Source: Volvariella volvacea V23
Lineage: Eukaryota > Basidiomycota > Agaricomycetes > Agaricales > Pluteaceae
Length of the DNA stretch: 11,663 bases
NCBI GenBank assembly: GCA_000349905.1
Contig: KB722754.1
Coordinates: 706,978 to 718,640, forward strand
Reading direction: 5' to 3'
Below, piece after piece: positions 1-8,861 of the stretch. The translations under genes were made by a program, and so were the position numbers. Under the pieces are notes generated by a model. The model was not told where the DNA came from, did not search any database, and saw only the letters and a list, made by a program, of their open reading frames with translations. Position 1 is the stretch's first letter, and the number at the start of each line of letters is the position of its first letter.

Positions 1-787
1 ATGAATACATGAATACTTTATCTCTCAATATATTCACCATATCCTCGCGTAGGCAAAATCATTATAAATTCACATTTTTTGACGATGCAGATACAGGGAA
101 ATTCGTTTGAATGAGTTCATCGTTTTCCGTACAGCGAAAGCGGGAACACAACCAGTAGGATACTTTAATTTCGCTCACTAAGCGTACTTTGAAATATATC
201 CGGGAAATAAGGAGAGAGCAAAGGGTTTGTTGGTACAACGCACACATTTACTACGAGGTTATCGGCAGGAAAGGGTTCACACACGAGATAATAAAAAATG
301 CGAGCAATACGACCCATGGGAACTATGGGGTAATGAATGGCTTGATGTGAATCATCCCTGGAGATACTGAGATGTAGTAAGTGCGCAATCAACACTCGCA
401 ACCTGGTCATTGCCTTGAGGCCCGAAATACTGAGGGTGAAAAATGCAGGTACATGCTCCAAAGAGAGCACATATTGCTCTTCAATCTCGACGTCCAGGCG
501 GAGACTAGAGGTTGAGTAATGTATCTATGAGAATCAGATTTAAGGTGGTCACGAAGACAACTATAATCCACTGAATCAATAACATTCCTGAGATAGAGAA
601 GAGTACGTACGGAAGAATATAGGCTCGAGAACTTGGGAGCAAGCCAAATGGTGTCCGAACTTCGCGCCTGCATAGAATATTCAGGTGACAATTGAGTGAA
701 TCTCGAGATATGAAGGTCAAAATGAAATGAACAACGACAGCTAGAATTCGATAACCAGTGATACAATGGGAAGACAAAAGAAAGCAA
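1..787. other. Gene-poor left flank
   Basis: No gene can be defended here. Minus-strand open frames of 60-126 codons overlap one another in different frames, and none begins with ATG in a good context. One of them (505-777, minus) is hydrophobic enough to suggest membrane helices, and a GTACGT donor-like site and several AG acceptors lie within it. This could be the remains of a spliced membrane-protein gene, but I could not join the pieces in one frame. The first 16 bases are a trivial tandem of ATGAATAC. Confidence 0.4.
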
Positions 788-870
788 GGTTCCTCGACTT
801 CCAGAATTTCTGTGAGCCGTTATTCATAGCAGTAGACCGCCGACCTACTAGCATTGCCGTTACAGATTTA

Positions 871-1077
871 CATCCACCACAAACGAAACTTCGTCCTCGT
901 CCCTGTTCACATCCATCTCAAACGAAACTTCGTCCTCATCTACATCCACGTCCATCTCAAACGAAACCTCGCCCTCGTCCCTGTTCATATCCATCTCAAA
1001 CGAAACTTCACCCTCGTCTAGATCCACGTCCATCTCAAAAGAAACCTCGCCCTCGACCTCAATCACATCCACATCCA
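871..1077 (-). repeat. 39-bp coding minisatellite, five units
   Basis: Five tandem 39-bp units start at 883, 922, 961, 1000 and 1039, with a partial unit at 871-882. On the minus strand each unit encodes 13 residues of the type FEMDVNRDEDEVS, so unit gain or loss never breaks the frame. Units 1 and 3 share a CTGTTCAYAT block and units 2 and 4 share a CTASATCCACGT block. This points to amplification as a 78-bp dimer. The plus strand gives a Pro/Arg/Ser-rich frame that is better explained as a shadow. Confidence 0.85.
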
Positions 1078-2085
1078 TGTCCACCTCGAATACGAATAAA
1101 TCCACGATCATCTTGAACCCGAGCCCGTCCATCTCTATCTCAGACGCAGTTTTGTACCCATCAGTCTTGTGTACAGTCTTGTCCTCCATCTGGAACTCAA
1201 CAGTCCGTTCATAAAACCCGTTCCATTTGGCTAATCCCAACACCTGACCGCTATCCCATAGGAGCATTAGGCAAGGTTCGTGGAGAGCGGCAATGTTGTG
1301 GGACTGGATGGGAAATTGATTGAAGAATGGGGGTTCTCTGCTAAGTCGTTAGCATGATACAATTTGATGGAGCGCGAGATATACTAACCCATCCTCTGCA
1401 AGAGACACCAGTTTGTTACTGCTACTCCCAGTGAATTCTCCTGCCCAATTCCTAGGTCAATATGCCGGTCAGATACGTCTGCGGTTGTGATCCTGACACT
1501 TACATGCGATTGGTAGTTGAGTTTGTACGCGTCGCGCACTGCGCGCGATGATCGGTCATGAAAACGACGAAGAAACAAATGGAGGAGAGTGATTAGCAGG
1601 CGCGATTCCGAATACAAAACAAGCGTTGTCGCTCAAAGCTTAAATCGACCCCAAACAACCTCAATTGACGCGTGTTCTAGCACGACACGACACGATCGTC
1701 ACAGAGACCCCAGACTGCAATCCACCTACCATGAAAAGTTCGTAGCTGAGCTGTGCTGAGGTTCAAGTCGATATAACGCCGCAAGTCTCATGTCTACAAT
1801 ACGCAGATGCAGTTAGTGAGTGTAACGGCTGAAGACCTGAAAACAATACTGATCGTATTTGTACTTGATCCCAGATGTCGCCATTGAGAATACTCACAGG
1901 ATGTGCAGCTGTCAGTCTTCGATCTTCTTCATTACTCGACATCTCAATAATAGATTGCGTCCACAGATATCGATCGTTCGTCTTAGAGATAAACGCTAAA
2001 AGCATTTTACGCGTACAGCCTCGTAGAGATGACGCCGGAAGATTGGGTTCCGTCTGCAGTCGTTGAGGCGTGGCTTTAGGACAGT
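872..2085 (-). CDS. Unrecognised multi-exon gene (incomplete model) with acidic repeat C-terminus
   Basis: I do not recognise the family. Three minus-strand segments read like real protein. The first runs from 2085, after a TTAAC branch-like site and a CATAG acceptor, to about 1837. The second runs from about 1631 to 1385. The third runs from 1340 to 872, or to the TAA at 860-862. The second and third join in phase across a 44-nt intron (1341-1384; donor GTATAT, branch GCTAACG, acceptor TTAG), giving ...LLQRMGYREPPFF... The third ends in a 13-residue acidic repeat. After 872 a GTAAAT donor and a CACAG acceptor 62 nt on offer an optional last exon. The junction between the first and second segments is the weak point. 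The only in-frame join uses a poor GTCTTC donor and a 205-nt intron. Inserting an extra exon-like piece (1730-1793) breaks the frame. The gene may therefore be partly decayed. The true start was not found; the ATG at 2003-2005 is internal to the open frame. Confidence 0.45.
1341..1384 (-). other. Predicted 44-nt intron in the unrecognised gene
   Basis: Read on the minus strand, the segment starts GTATAT, has a GCTAACG branch-like site and ends in TTAG. Removing it joins two open frames in phase 2, replacing the TAG that would otherwise close the upstream frame. A competing GTTAGT donor lies 5 nt upstream but does not keep the frame. Confidence 0.55.
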
Positions 2086-2956
2086 CTATGGCCAGGAGTT
2101 AAGCGAAAGCGTAATCCGTGGCTCGATTAGGGCTGAAGCATTTCGTACGGAAACGTTGGAATCCACGGGTAAAATGCACAAGGGTATAGGAAGGAGGTTA
2201 TGAGGACTGATCGGTATTGTAAGGACGTTCATGCTAAACTGGATTTTGGGTGAACGGGGCTGATATGCGTGTTTTCAGATCGGGATAGAAGCTTCTGGCG
2301 TGGGTTGGCGTCGAGGGAGATCATATCTCGTCAACAGAAGCTCAAATGTCGCATTCGTCTCGATTCAATCTCCGGTATCGGTGCGTGGTTGATGGCTTAC
2401 TCCCAATTAGCAAGAGTAACCAAGAGCAATATCGCAGGACGCACTAGCTTCAACTCTCCACGAGCAGCGGTAATTGACAAGGTTGCACGTGCTGACTACG
2501 CACCGTATCGAAACTATGAGTCATTTTGCGGACAGAAGTTTTATGTGATGGTTGAGTTTTTTTAGACGACTGTAGGGATGCACATGCGTGTCAATTCTGG
2601 GAATCCTGGGTGCAAAGGTGGCGTGGCTTACTCCCATCCACCCTTATGGAGGTACGGCCGAGATAACCACTGCGGCAAAAAATACCGGAGACCTTGGCCT
2701 CCTCGTGAGCAACGAGGATCAATGGGATGGTAACGAGGAACGCACCCTTTCTTGAGGAAAGAATGAGATGGCCCGTGGGAGGGCGGTAACGGGGAGGGGA
2801 GAAAAAGAGGTGGAGAGGGAAGGAAGAAGAGAGAATCGCGGATGGGAGGTGAGGCATCTGGACAAAAGACCCTTGATGAGTTGGTATATCTTGGTGCGAT
2901 GATGACGTGGTGATAACTTGTTCCGCAGAGTCATCGCTTGGAGCAGGATCGCTCAC
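2086..2956. other. Intergenic stretch without a convincing gene
   Basis: The open frames here are short and overlapping: 2269-2565 on plus, 2591-2956 and 2719-2934 on minus. The two minus frames owe their length partly to a pyrimidine-rich tract that lacks stop codons. Some of this may be promoter or 5' untranslated sequence for the minus-strand gene below 2085, but I see no joinable first exon. Confidence 0.4.
2791..2835. repeat. Homopurine tract
   Basis: All 45 bases on the plus strand are purine except a single T at 2811. Read on minus this is a CT-rich tract. CT-rich stretches are common just upstream of fungal transcription starts, so it may mark a minus-strand promoter. No gene start close downstream could be confirmed. 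Confidence 0.6.
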
Positions 2957-3467
2957 GATCTTCTCGGACCAATATAATCGCGTGGCCCGCCGTACCCCTT
3001 TCCTCTACCCAACCTAGAAGGGGAGAGTTGGTGTAGCCGTATCCGACGGGGTCGCCACGCCACCTATGCTTGGGAGTCGTTAGAGAGTGCAACAACAACA
3101 AAGGAGGAATGCATGCATTCAAATGCTCAATTGTTGGGTTATCGCAGGTCAAGAGTTCACTTTACTTTTAGAGTAACCCCATGATCATGAAATACTCACT
3201 CTAGAATGACTGCATATTGACGGAGACGTGGTTATATCGACCCAAGATGCTCGAGACGATGAAAATACAGTGGTCTGCCCCTCTCACATGAGCAACGCCC
3301 GTCAACTGCGGGCCATCCCACTGTACGACATCGATTGAAGTCGTGCTTGGTATTGTGGACGGCTCGTAGCCCCCCGATGTGAACGAATGCGGCAATTGGG
3401 CTACCACTCCTGCGCCCGCGACAAATACTCTCGGTTCCATAAACCTTGACATGCCTCGTTGTTTCTC
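2957..3467 (-). CDS. Two possible exon fragments, unrecognised
   Basis: A minus-strand frame opens at 3467, right after a GGCAG acceptor, and runs to the TAG at 3201-3203. It reads like protein (for example SIDVVQWDGPQLTGVAHV). Further on, a strong CTCTAACG branch site and a CATAG acceptor precede a second open piece at 3063-2957 (WRGDPVGYGYTNSPLLGW...), which ends at a GTGAGC donor. I could not find an in-frame donor that joins the two. At the 5' end the adjacent frame (GETTRHVKVYGTE) also looks protein-like, which suggests a frameshift. This may be a pseudogene relic or coincidence. No function is proposed. Confidence 0.25.
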
Positions 3468-3529
3468 CTGCCAGTATCAATGCGGGAATCAATCAACTCC
3501 GAGGCATGCCTGTGCGCAGGGTTAAGATA

Positions 3530-3551
3530 AGGCCAGCGACTGCGCTGGTCT
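3530..3551 (+). repeat. ACYG-loop hairpin, copy A
   Basis: The core CCAGCGACTGCGCTGG is a perfect 6-bp inverted repeat around the loop ACTG (3539-3542). Extending the arms to 3530 and 3551 gives 9 bp with one C/T difference, which could form a G-U pair in RNA. The left flank TAAGGCCA is shared with copy C. Confidence 0.75.
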
Positions 3552-4443
3552 ACCCTCTGTACCACTTAAACCCGGGGGATATGCACAGGGTAAAATTCGG
3601 TGGAAAAGTCAAGAGCTGGACCACGGCGCCTACGAACGTTTGTGTGAGTTGAAGAGCGTGGGTTTGACTTGCATTTGAGAGCGCAGTGCGGCGCGTGCGC
3701 ACGAATAAGCAGCACTTCTATGAATTACTCCAGGGAAATGGTGGGCTTGATTTCATGCCGACGTGCTTTGGTATGGACCCTTTAAGAAGGTTATATTCTC
3801 CAGAGAGCGGAAATACCTAACGATATAGATTGTCACTAAATATCTCACCCCACCTGGTATTAATGCAGCTGCATGCGTATCAATAGATAAATTACTTGTC
3901 CAAAATACGTCAAACAGATGTGGTGCAAGGCCAGAGATAGAGCTTCGAGGACTTTGTCAGACTTTTTATGAGAAATGGGTAATGATCAACTCACCACGGT
4001 GAGCGTGCTTCTTTATCATTCGTCACATCAGCCTAACAAAGGCTCGAAATCAGGATAATGCCCTCTGCCGTGAGGAGAACCGGACATCCCTGCCGTGACT
4101 GACCATTATCCCTATGATTGCACATCCACGTATCAACGTGAATTCGCTGGGGGAGTAGTAACATGAAGCACAAGTAACCTTGGGAGTCAACACCACCTCC
4201 GCTCTTTTGTTATAAGGGCCCAGCCCTGGGCGATCGCCGAATTACGCGCAGTTATCCCGACGCCTGGTCGACAAAACAAGGGGACAATCTGGGCACTTTG
4301 GTCTGACCCCTCCTTTTGCTCCCATGTCAAGAGTCCAACCATCCCATTCCATTGGAGCTGGTGCGTAACAGGCCGCGCAACTGATGACCGGCTGTAGACA
4401 CCCCGACAGCTCTCTTAAAGGTTATCAGTTTGCATAGGCTGAA

Positions 4444-4459
4444 CTAGCGACTGCGCTAG
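4444..4459 (+). repeat. ACYG-loop hairpin, copy B
   Basis: CTAGCGACTGCGCTAG is a perfect 6-bp inverted repeat around ACTG. Compared with copy A, the second stem pair is changed on both sides (C-G to T-A), so pairing is kept. The arms stop abruptly, with A opposite A outside. Confidence 0.7.
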
Positions 4460-4947
4460 AAGTAAAGCCCGAATAGAGATAAACATTAGCATTAAGGCCG
4501 AGGCAATGGTATGGTCGCTATATGGGAGGGGAAATGCTCGGTAGTATAGAGGCTGGCATGGACGGGATGAGAAACCTAGCAAACGAAACAAAGAAAAAAC
4601 ATGTCAGCACCAAATCAGCGTATCAGAAAGTTGATTAATCATCATCTAGTGAACCATTGAGCACTACTAGCACCTCGAATGATTGTATAGGACACCAACA
4701 TTTTGATACATCACCATGCTTGCAATTGATTAGGAGTGATGCGCTGCTACCAGGGGAAAAATGTGTGGCCTACTTTAGCGACTGTATTACATAGTTCTTA
4801 CGCGGAATAACTTGTCTGTTTTGACGATCCCCAACCAACTGCAATAATACTGGTGAAGCCGACTATAGTTCACAGGACGGGCGTACTCGTGATAAATCCG
4901 ATGCAGACCTGCAACAGCGTATAACTGAGACTGGGTGATTAAGGCCA

Positions 4948-4963
4948 CCAGCGACCGCGCTGG
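4948..4963 (+). repeat. ACYG-loop hairpin, copy C
   Basis: CCAGCGACCGCGCTGG has the same stem as copy A with the loop changed from ACTG to ACCG. The preceding TAAGGCCACCAGCG resembles copy A with a 3-nt insertion. Confidence 0.7.
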
Positions 4964-5550
4964 ATAACGTAGCATATATATAACAGCTCTTGAAAAAAGG
5001 GGAAAGCTCTTGAGATGTGGCTTCGCTAACAAAACGAGAAACATACCATCGACAACGCCATAAACGACTTGAGTATGCGTATAGATATGTTACGATGAGG
5101 GGGGGGTGGAGAATTTTTTCTGCAAGGCGAGACACTAGATGGGAGCAAGGCAGGCCAGCGTTGAAGATGCCGAAAAGATCTAGGTGAATCGCCTTTGGTG
5201 ATCCAGGTAGGCGATGACAGAGACGATGGCAGGTCGATAATGCAAATTCTATCCTTCTACATTGCGCAATTACACTTGCTATCTGTCTTTAGTGATGGTT
5301 GTACGAAGACTAAGTAGGTTGTGCATATAGAAGGATGGAAAAGGATGCATCGCCTTGTGGGTAATGGTCCCTGAGGTCCCGTGAGGTCCAAGAGTCTAAA
5401 TCAGGTGAAGTACAATGAGACACGATTAGATTAGATTAGTTAGGAATTGGGACGTCTGGAAGATAATATTAATAGTCATATGTAGATAAGCATGCATGCT
5501 ACAAGAAGGGAATAAAATGGATGAGCCTGATACATGATGAATATGCATGC

Positions 5551-5575
5551 ATATATATATATATATATATATATA
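5551..5575. repeat. (AT)n microsatellite
   Basis: An uninterrupted AT dinucleotide run of 25 bases lies 20 bases beyond the stop codon of the 944-residue gene, so it probably falls in its 3' untranslated region or terminator. The palindrome ATGCATGCAT adjoins it, and a second ATGCATGC-like motif lies near 5491. It may help 3' end formation, since fungal signals are AT-rich, but no canonical AATAAA is seen. Confidence 0.9.
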
Positions 5576-5595
5576 AGTACAGTGCAAGAAATAAG

Positions 5596-8430
5596 CTACA
5601 TGCGTCCAAGAGCCATCAAAACCTCTGATGGCAAAGTCCTACTGCGCTCAGCCAATTTGCTTATTGTATAGTCCAATTCTGATGGTGTAAATTGAAGGAA
5701 CGTGTCCACGGTAGCGAGCTCCATCAACTCCCAGAATCCAATACCAAACTTGACGAACAGGCTTTCCCTTGCACCCGCACGTCTCCGCCTGCGACTTATA
5801 CTGCTCGAGGGTGGCGGATTGGCAGATGCCTGCAAGACAGACATTGAAATGGGTACTGGTACTGGTACTGGTTCTGGTAGTGCTGATGCTGGTTCTAATG
5901 CTGGTTCTGGTGGTGCTGGTGCTGGTGCTGGTGCTGGTAAAGGCGGTGATACTTCTACTAGTGAAGGCAGTAAAGATCCTAGCGGCAGCGATGGAGATAG
6001 TGGTGGTGGTGGCGGCGACGATGACATTGATGCCGATGCTTGATCTGCTTGGTCTGCCCGAGGGGTGTCATCATAGCCCTCTACAGATAGTGCCGACCCG
6101 CTAACGCTCTGCGTATCCCCATCCATAGCTGCCCATACACGAGTTCGTATGGATGGTAGACACCTGAACCATTGCTCTGTCTCGGGGTCGTCAATGGAGA
6201 CCTGATCTTCGTCTGTATCAGTTGGCGGGCCATCAACATCCATGGGGTCCTGTCCTTGTGATGTGGGTGGTGCGATCATCCCAGATGGATAAAAATCAAA
6301 AGCGCCTGCCTCTTGTTGACGCTTATGGGTTAACAAGAGACGAGGGGAGCGTGGACGCTTTCCGAGCACGGTTTCGGGAACTGAAGATGGTGGAGACGGG
6401 ACCAAGTTATTCGAGCTAGAGGTGGACGACTGCTGGGCTGGGGGCATTTGAAGACTTGCGTGAAACACCTCTCGGGATACGAGCGTTTCGTGAGAGGAAG
6501 GAAGAGAAGCCGAAGGAAAAGTGGTACGAGGGCGGCATTCTTCTATCGAGAGGGTGCGGCCTACATCATCTTTTCTCAACGGATGAGAGTCGTCATATGC
6601 CCAGATAGAGGGAACTGTCTTCTTGTAGCCGTGGTCGTTAAGGTTGTAATACTCCATTTCAGGCAGAGGAAAGCCGAATGCTCTGCTGTCTGGGTAACAA
6701 ACGCGTTTATCGATGGGAAGTGGACGCCTGAATTCGAGCTTGCGTAATCGCCACCTATCCCAGTATACTGACTTCTCCCTCCGAGGCACAGACCCTTCCT
6801 CGACATCCGCTTCATCATCCGTGTCAGACAAATTACCTCTGTCGTTTGCCGCTTTAAGCTTAGACTTGGACATCAGAACCATGGCTGTCTTGCCCGAGCA
6901 GGAGTCTGGAAAATGTTCACTAGATTGTGACACTTCCCTGTATACAGTCCATGGGGTGTTGGGACGAACCTTGAGGGTATTCTTCCAGGTATTAACGATG
7001 GCAGGTGGTATCCAAAACGAGGTCTGTCCCTCCGTGATGAGCCGACCAGGCTCAGGTGGTCCAGATGGTTTTGGTGGTGGAAATACGAACCTTGGAGAGC
7101 GCGTGTCCTGGGGTTCCAAGGGTGGTAACTCTTGCCCTTCCCATCCTCCTGCTCCCGAACCCCATGAATGCTCTGCTCCATCATTGGAAGACATTTGCAC
7201 TCCCCACCCTGAATTTACATGATTAGACCCCATTGCCCTTTGGCCATCCTGCATTGAAGAGCTCGAAGACTCAAGATGAGGAGCTGCTGCTGAGCTTGAT
7301 CCCGTGCTCTGAGAATTGAGTTGACGCTGGTATACGCGATAGGCCCATGACGATGATCGAACACTGTTGTGCGTGGTAGATGATCTACGGATACCACGAA
7401 GCAGATGCAGTTTGTCTATAGGGATTGCGGGTGTAGATTGTTGTAATACTTGTAGGTATGGATTATGCGAAGGGGATCGCCACTTCTCTGCGGGTGTACA
7501 GTGCCAAAAATCAGGGATAGTTTTCTCCGGGCGTCGATCCCATACATTAGAACCCAAAGAGCCAGGAAAGTCATGCCCCTCAACAAAACGATGGATAACG
7601 TAAACCGGAATAACGCCGACGTTTAGCAGCCATGCAGCATCCGACTCACTTGCACCGTTCAGCCAAACCCCAACACGATCGACCTTCACCACAGGAATAT
7701 TAGCCTGCAGATGGACTAAGTGTTTGTCCCTGCGAGAATCCCAGCAGGTCATCATCGTCAACCATGCCTCCATCTCTCGCATCCCACGCTGAATTGCCGT
7801 CAAAGTATCAACTAATTCCGCCCATAACCAGACTGTCCGCGATGCCAGCTGATCAATGTCTGTGACGGATGGATACACGGGCCGGGTCGACCAGACTGCG
7901 TGATCTCGAGGTGTACAGTACGGTTGCAATGGGTAGGCATAAACAGCGTCGAACAGCGTCTGTACTCGTTGGCGAAGGCGCTGCGTAAACATAGAGTTCA
8001 AGCTCCCAGTGTCACCCTGCTTAGGGATCCAGATATAAGGAGCTGGAATAAACTCCGCGTCCAGGTTATACCAACAATACTGGTACTTCTTGATATCGAG
8101 GGGAGGGAGACGACAAAAACCGATCCACGGGAGAGTGCTATGGAAGTGTTGCGGATATAGGGACCAGTCCCGAGGACCCATGTGACCATCATAGAACTGG
8201 ACGGTATCGTCAGTGTGACAAGCTGGTAGCAAAGGGCCATAACCTGGGTAGAGTTGGCGCATCTCTGAGTTTGGGGACCAAAGCTCGAAGTAACCATCAG
8301 GTGTTCGGACACAACGTGTCGATCTATGCGGAGCAGGTATGTGGAAATCCAGCTCATCGTACACGAACGGGTGATACGAATACCCAGCCTCGATAGTCAG
8401 ACGCGTCTTGGGAAATGAATAAGGTGGCAT
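5596..8430 (-). CDS. Intronless 944-residue hypothetical protein, agaricomycete type
   Basis: This is a single open frame from ATG (context CCAACATGCC, A at -3) to TAG, with no intron needed. I cannot assign a function. Residues 1-365 look globular and rich in Trp, Tyr and Pro (for example PAPYIWIPKQGDTGSL at 129-144). Residues 252-282 hold the segment RVGVWLNG...AAWLL..GVIPVYVIH. From memory, similar segments occur in hypothetical proteins found in many copies in mushroom genomes, though I could not check this. Residues 370-460 are Ser/Gly/Pro low complexity. Residues 470-635 look ordered again (for example WDRWRLRKLEFRRPLP at 557-572). Residues 660-880 are disordered and acidic/Pro-rich, with PAP and VPV runs at 831-860. 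Basic clusters at 691-704 (KRPRSPRLLLTHKR) and 880-888 could be nuclear signals. Residues 890-940 are probably helical. There is no signal peptide, membrane helix or catalytic motif. The intact frame over 2.8 kb indicates selection or recent origin. A lineage-specific or element-borne protein is possible, but no terminal repeats flank it. Confidence 0.85.
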   Translation of the reverse strand: MPPYSFPKTRLTIEAGYSYHPFVYDELDFHIPAPHRSTRCVRTPDGYFELWSPNSEMRQLYPGYGPLLPACHTDDTVQFYDGHMGPRDWSLYPQHFHSTLPWIGFCRLPPLDIKKYQYCWYNLDAEFIPAPYIWIPKQGDTGSLNSMFTQRLRQRVQTLFDAVYAYPLQPYCTPRDHAVWSTRPVYPSVTDIDQLASRTVWLWAELVDTLTAIQRGMREMEAWLTMMTCWDSRRDKHLVHLQANIPVVKVDRVGVWLNGASESDAAWLLNVGVIPVYVIHRFVEGHDFPGSLGSNVWDRRPEKTIPDFWHCTPAEKWRSPSHNPYLQVLQQSTPAIPIDKLHLLRGIRRSSTTHNSVRSSSWAYRVYQRQLNSQSTGSSSAAAPHLESSSSSMQDGQRAMGSNHVNSGWGVQMSSNDGAEHSWGSGAGGWEGQELPPLEPQDTRSPRFVFPPPKPSGPPEPGRLITEGQTSFWIPPAIVNTWKNTLKVRPNTPWTVYREVSQSSEHFPDSCSGKTAMVLMSKSKLKAANDRGNLSDTDDEADVEEGSVPRREKSVYWDRWRLRKLEFRRPLPIDKRVCYPDSRAFGFPLPEMEYYNLNDHGYKKTVPSIWAYDDSHPLRKDDVGRTLSIEECRPRTTFPSASLPSSHETLVSREVFHASLQMPPAQQSSTSSSNNLVPSPPSSVPETVLGKRPRSPRLLLTHKRQQEAGAFDFYPSGMIAPPTSQGQDPMDVDGPPTDTDEDQVSIDDPETEQWFRCLPSIRTRVWAAMDGDTQSVSGSALSVEGYDDTPRADQADQASASMSSSPPPPPLSPSLPLGSLLPSLVEVSPPLPAPAPAPAPPEPALEPASALPEPVPVPVPISMSVLQASANPPPSSSISRRRRRAGARESLFVKFGIGFWELMELATVDTFLQFTPSELDYTISKLAERSRTLPSEVLMALGRM
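5851..5938 (-). repeat. GGTnCT low-complexity coding tract
   Basis: Imperfect repeats of GGTACT and GGTGCT on the plus strand encode the Pro/Ala/Val/Glu tract near residues 831-860 of the 944-residue protein. The pattern suggests replication slippage in triplet and hexamer steps. It produces long open shadow frames on the plus strand that are not genes. Confidence 0.8.
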
Positions 8431-8445
8431 GTTGGGGGGAAATTA

Positions 8446-8475
8446 CACGTGAAGCAAGAGCCGGAGTATTATAAT
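8446..8475 (-). promoter_or_regulatory. Possible core promoter of the 944-residue gene
   Basis: On the minus strand a TATA-like ATTATAATA (8467-8475) lies 37-45 nt upstream of the ATG. The E-box palindrome CACGTG (8446-8451) lies 16-21 nt upstream, followed by a CCCCCC run just before the start. The TATA box is close to the ATG, which would mean a very short leader. CACGTG is a binding site for bHLH factors, but chance occurrence is possible. Confidence 0.35.
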
Positions 8476-8532
8476 GTGCGTTGCTTGAGACCTTGATCGC
8501 AGAGTGAATGTTATTGATCGATCTACAATTTA

Positions 8533-8562
8533 ACGTGCTCGTGCGACTGCGCCCGAGTACGT
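8533..8562 (+). repeat. ACYG-loop hairpin, copy D (longest arms)
   Basis: Arms ACGTGCTCGTGCG (8533-8545) and CGCCCGAGTACGT (8550-8562) flank the loop ACTG. Eleven of 13 positions pair. It lies 103-132 nt upstream of the ATG of the 944-residue gene, so it could sit in that promoter. Confidence 0.7.
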
Positions 8563-8697
8563 TTGGCGTCTAGTGACTGTGGTTACAAAAGATGGGTGCC
8601 TATGGTATTGTTAGTGAGGTTGAACTATACGGCGGGATCCTATGTACCTACCGCAGCTACGATAAGATGTGAGTAGGAAGGACACTGAACAATATTT

Positions 8698-8796
8698 TGA
8701 CCCTTGCGACCGCGCCTGAGTACTTATACTGTCCAATGAATGTAGATACACAAAGGAAGGGCCTAAAAGACTGCTATTAGTGATTTGCAAGGGTCA
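8698..8796. repeat. 99-bp segment bounded by 10-bp perfect inverted repeats
   Basis: TGACCCTTGC at 8698-8707 is matched exactly in reverse complement by GCAAGGGTCA at 8787-8796. The left arm runs into GCGACCGCGC (8706-8715), a degenerate member of the ACYG-loop family (copy E) whose outer stem no longer pairs. The size would suit a very small MITE, but no target-site duplication is evident in the flanks. Confidence 0.5.
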
Positions 8797-8861
8797 GACC
8801 GATGAAAGCTACTTGCCTGATTATAGAGCGTGATAATATATGCGGTCTGTGGTCTGATTGC

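Larger units (their letters stand above)
3468..5550. other. Long gene-poor region
   Basis: About 2 kb with stops scattered in all six frames. The longest open frames (3446-3652 plus; 4787-5044 and 4863-5135 minus) lack recognisable content. No transposase, reverse transcriptase, LTR pair, tRNA or rRNA signature was seen. The region contains three short hairpins of the ACYG-loop family, a perfect GGCGATCGCC palindrome near 4229-4238, and a short GATTA tandem at 5424-5440. Confidence 0.5.

Noticed and set aside
766..1116. Plus-strand Pro/Arg/Ser repeat frame of 116 codons
   Set aside because: The 39-bp repeat is open on both strands. The minus frame continues into non-repetitive protein-like sequence joined by a plausible intron, whereas the plus frame is little more than repeat.
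1532..1548. GC-rich palindrome TCGCGC-ACTGC-GCGCGA resembling the ACYG hairpins
   Set aside because: It pairs with a 5-nt loop, not the 4-nt ACTG loop, and lies in a predicted exon, so it was not counted in the family.
1743..1770. tRNA-like A-box and B-box matches
   Set aside because: The two motifs are only a few bases apart, much too close for a tRNA gene, and no cloverleaf can be drawn.
3446..3652. Plus-strand open frame of 68 codons spanning hairpin A
   Set aside because: It is short, with no recognisable motif and no splice context. The hairpin itself supplies part of the open frame.
5241..5340. 9-bp inverted repeat ATCCTTCTA / TAGAAGGAT about 70 bp apart
   Set aside because: A match of this size is expected by chance in a window this long, and nothing else marks it.
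5702..6104. Plus-strand open frames of 111-113 codons rich in Gly/Thr/Ser or Leu/Val
   Set aside because: They are antisense shadows of the low-complexity Pro/Ala tract in the intact 944-residue minus-strand gene.
6713..7222. Plus-strand open frame of 169 codons
   Set aside because: It lies wholly antisense to the 944-residue gene, whose frame is far longer and has a better start context; no protein features of its own are seen.
8698..8796. Calling the inverted-repeat segment a confirmed MITE
   Set aside because: No target-site duplication or second copy is visible in the window, so it is reported only as an inverted repeat.
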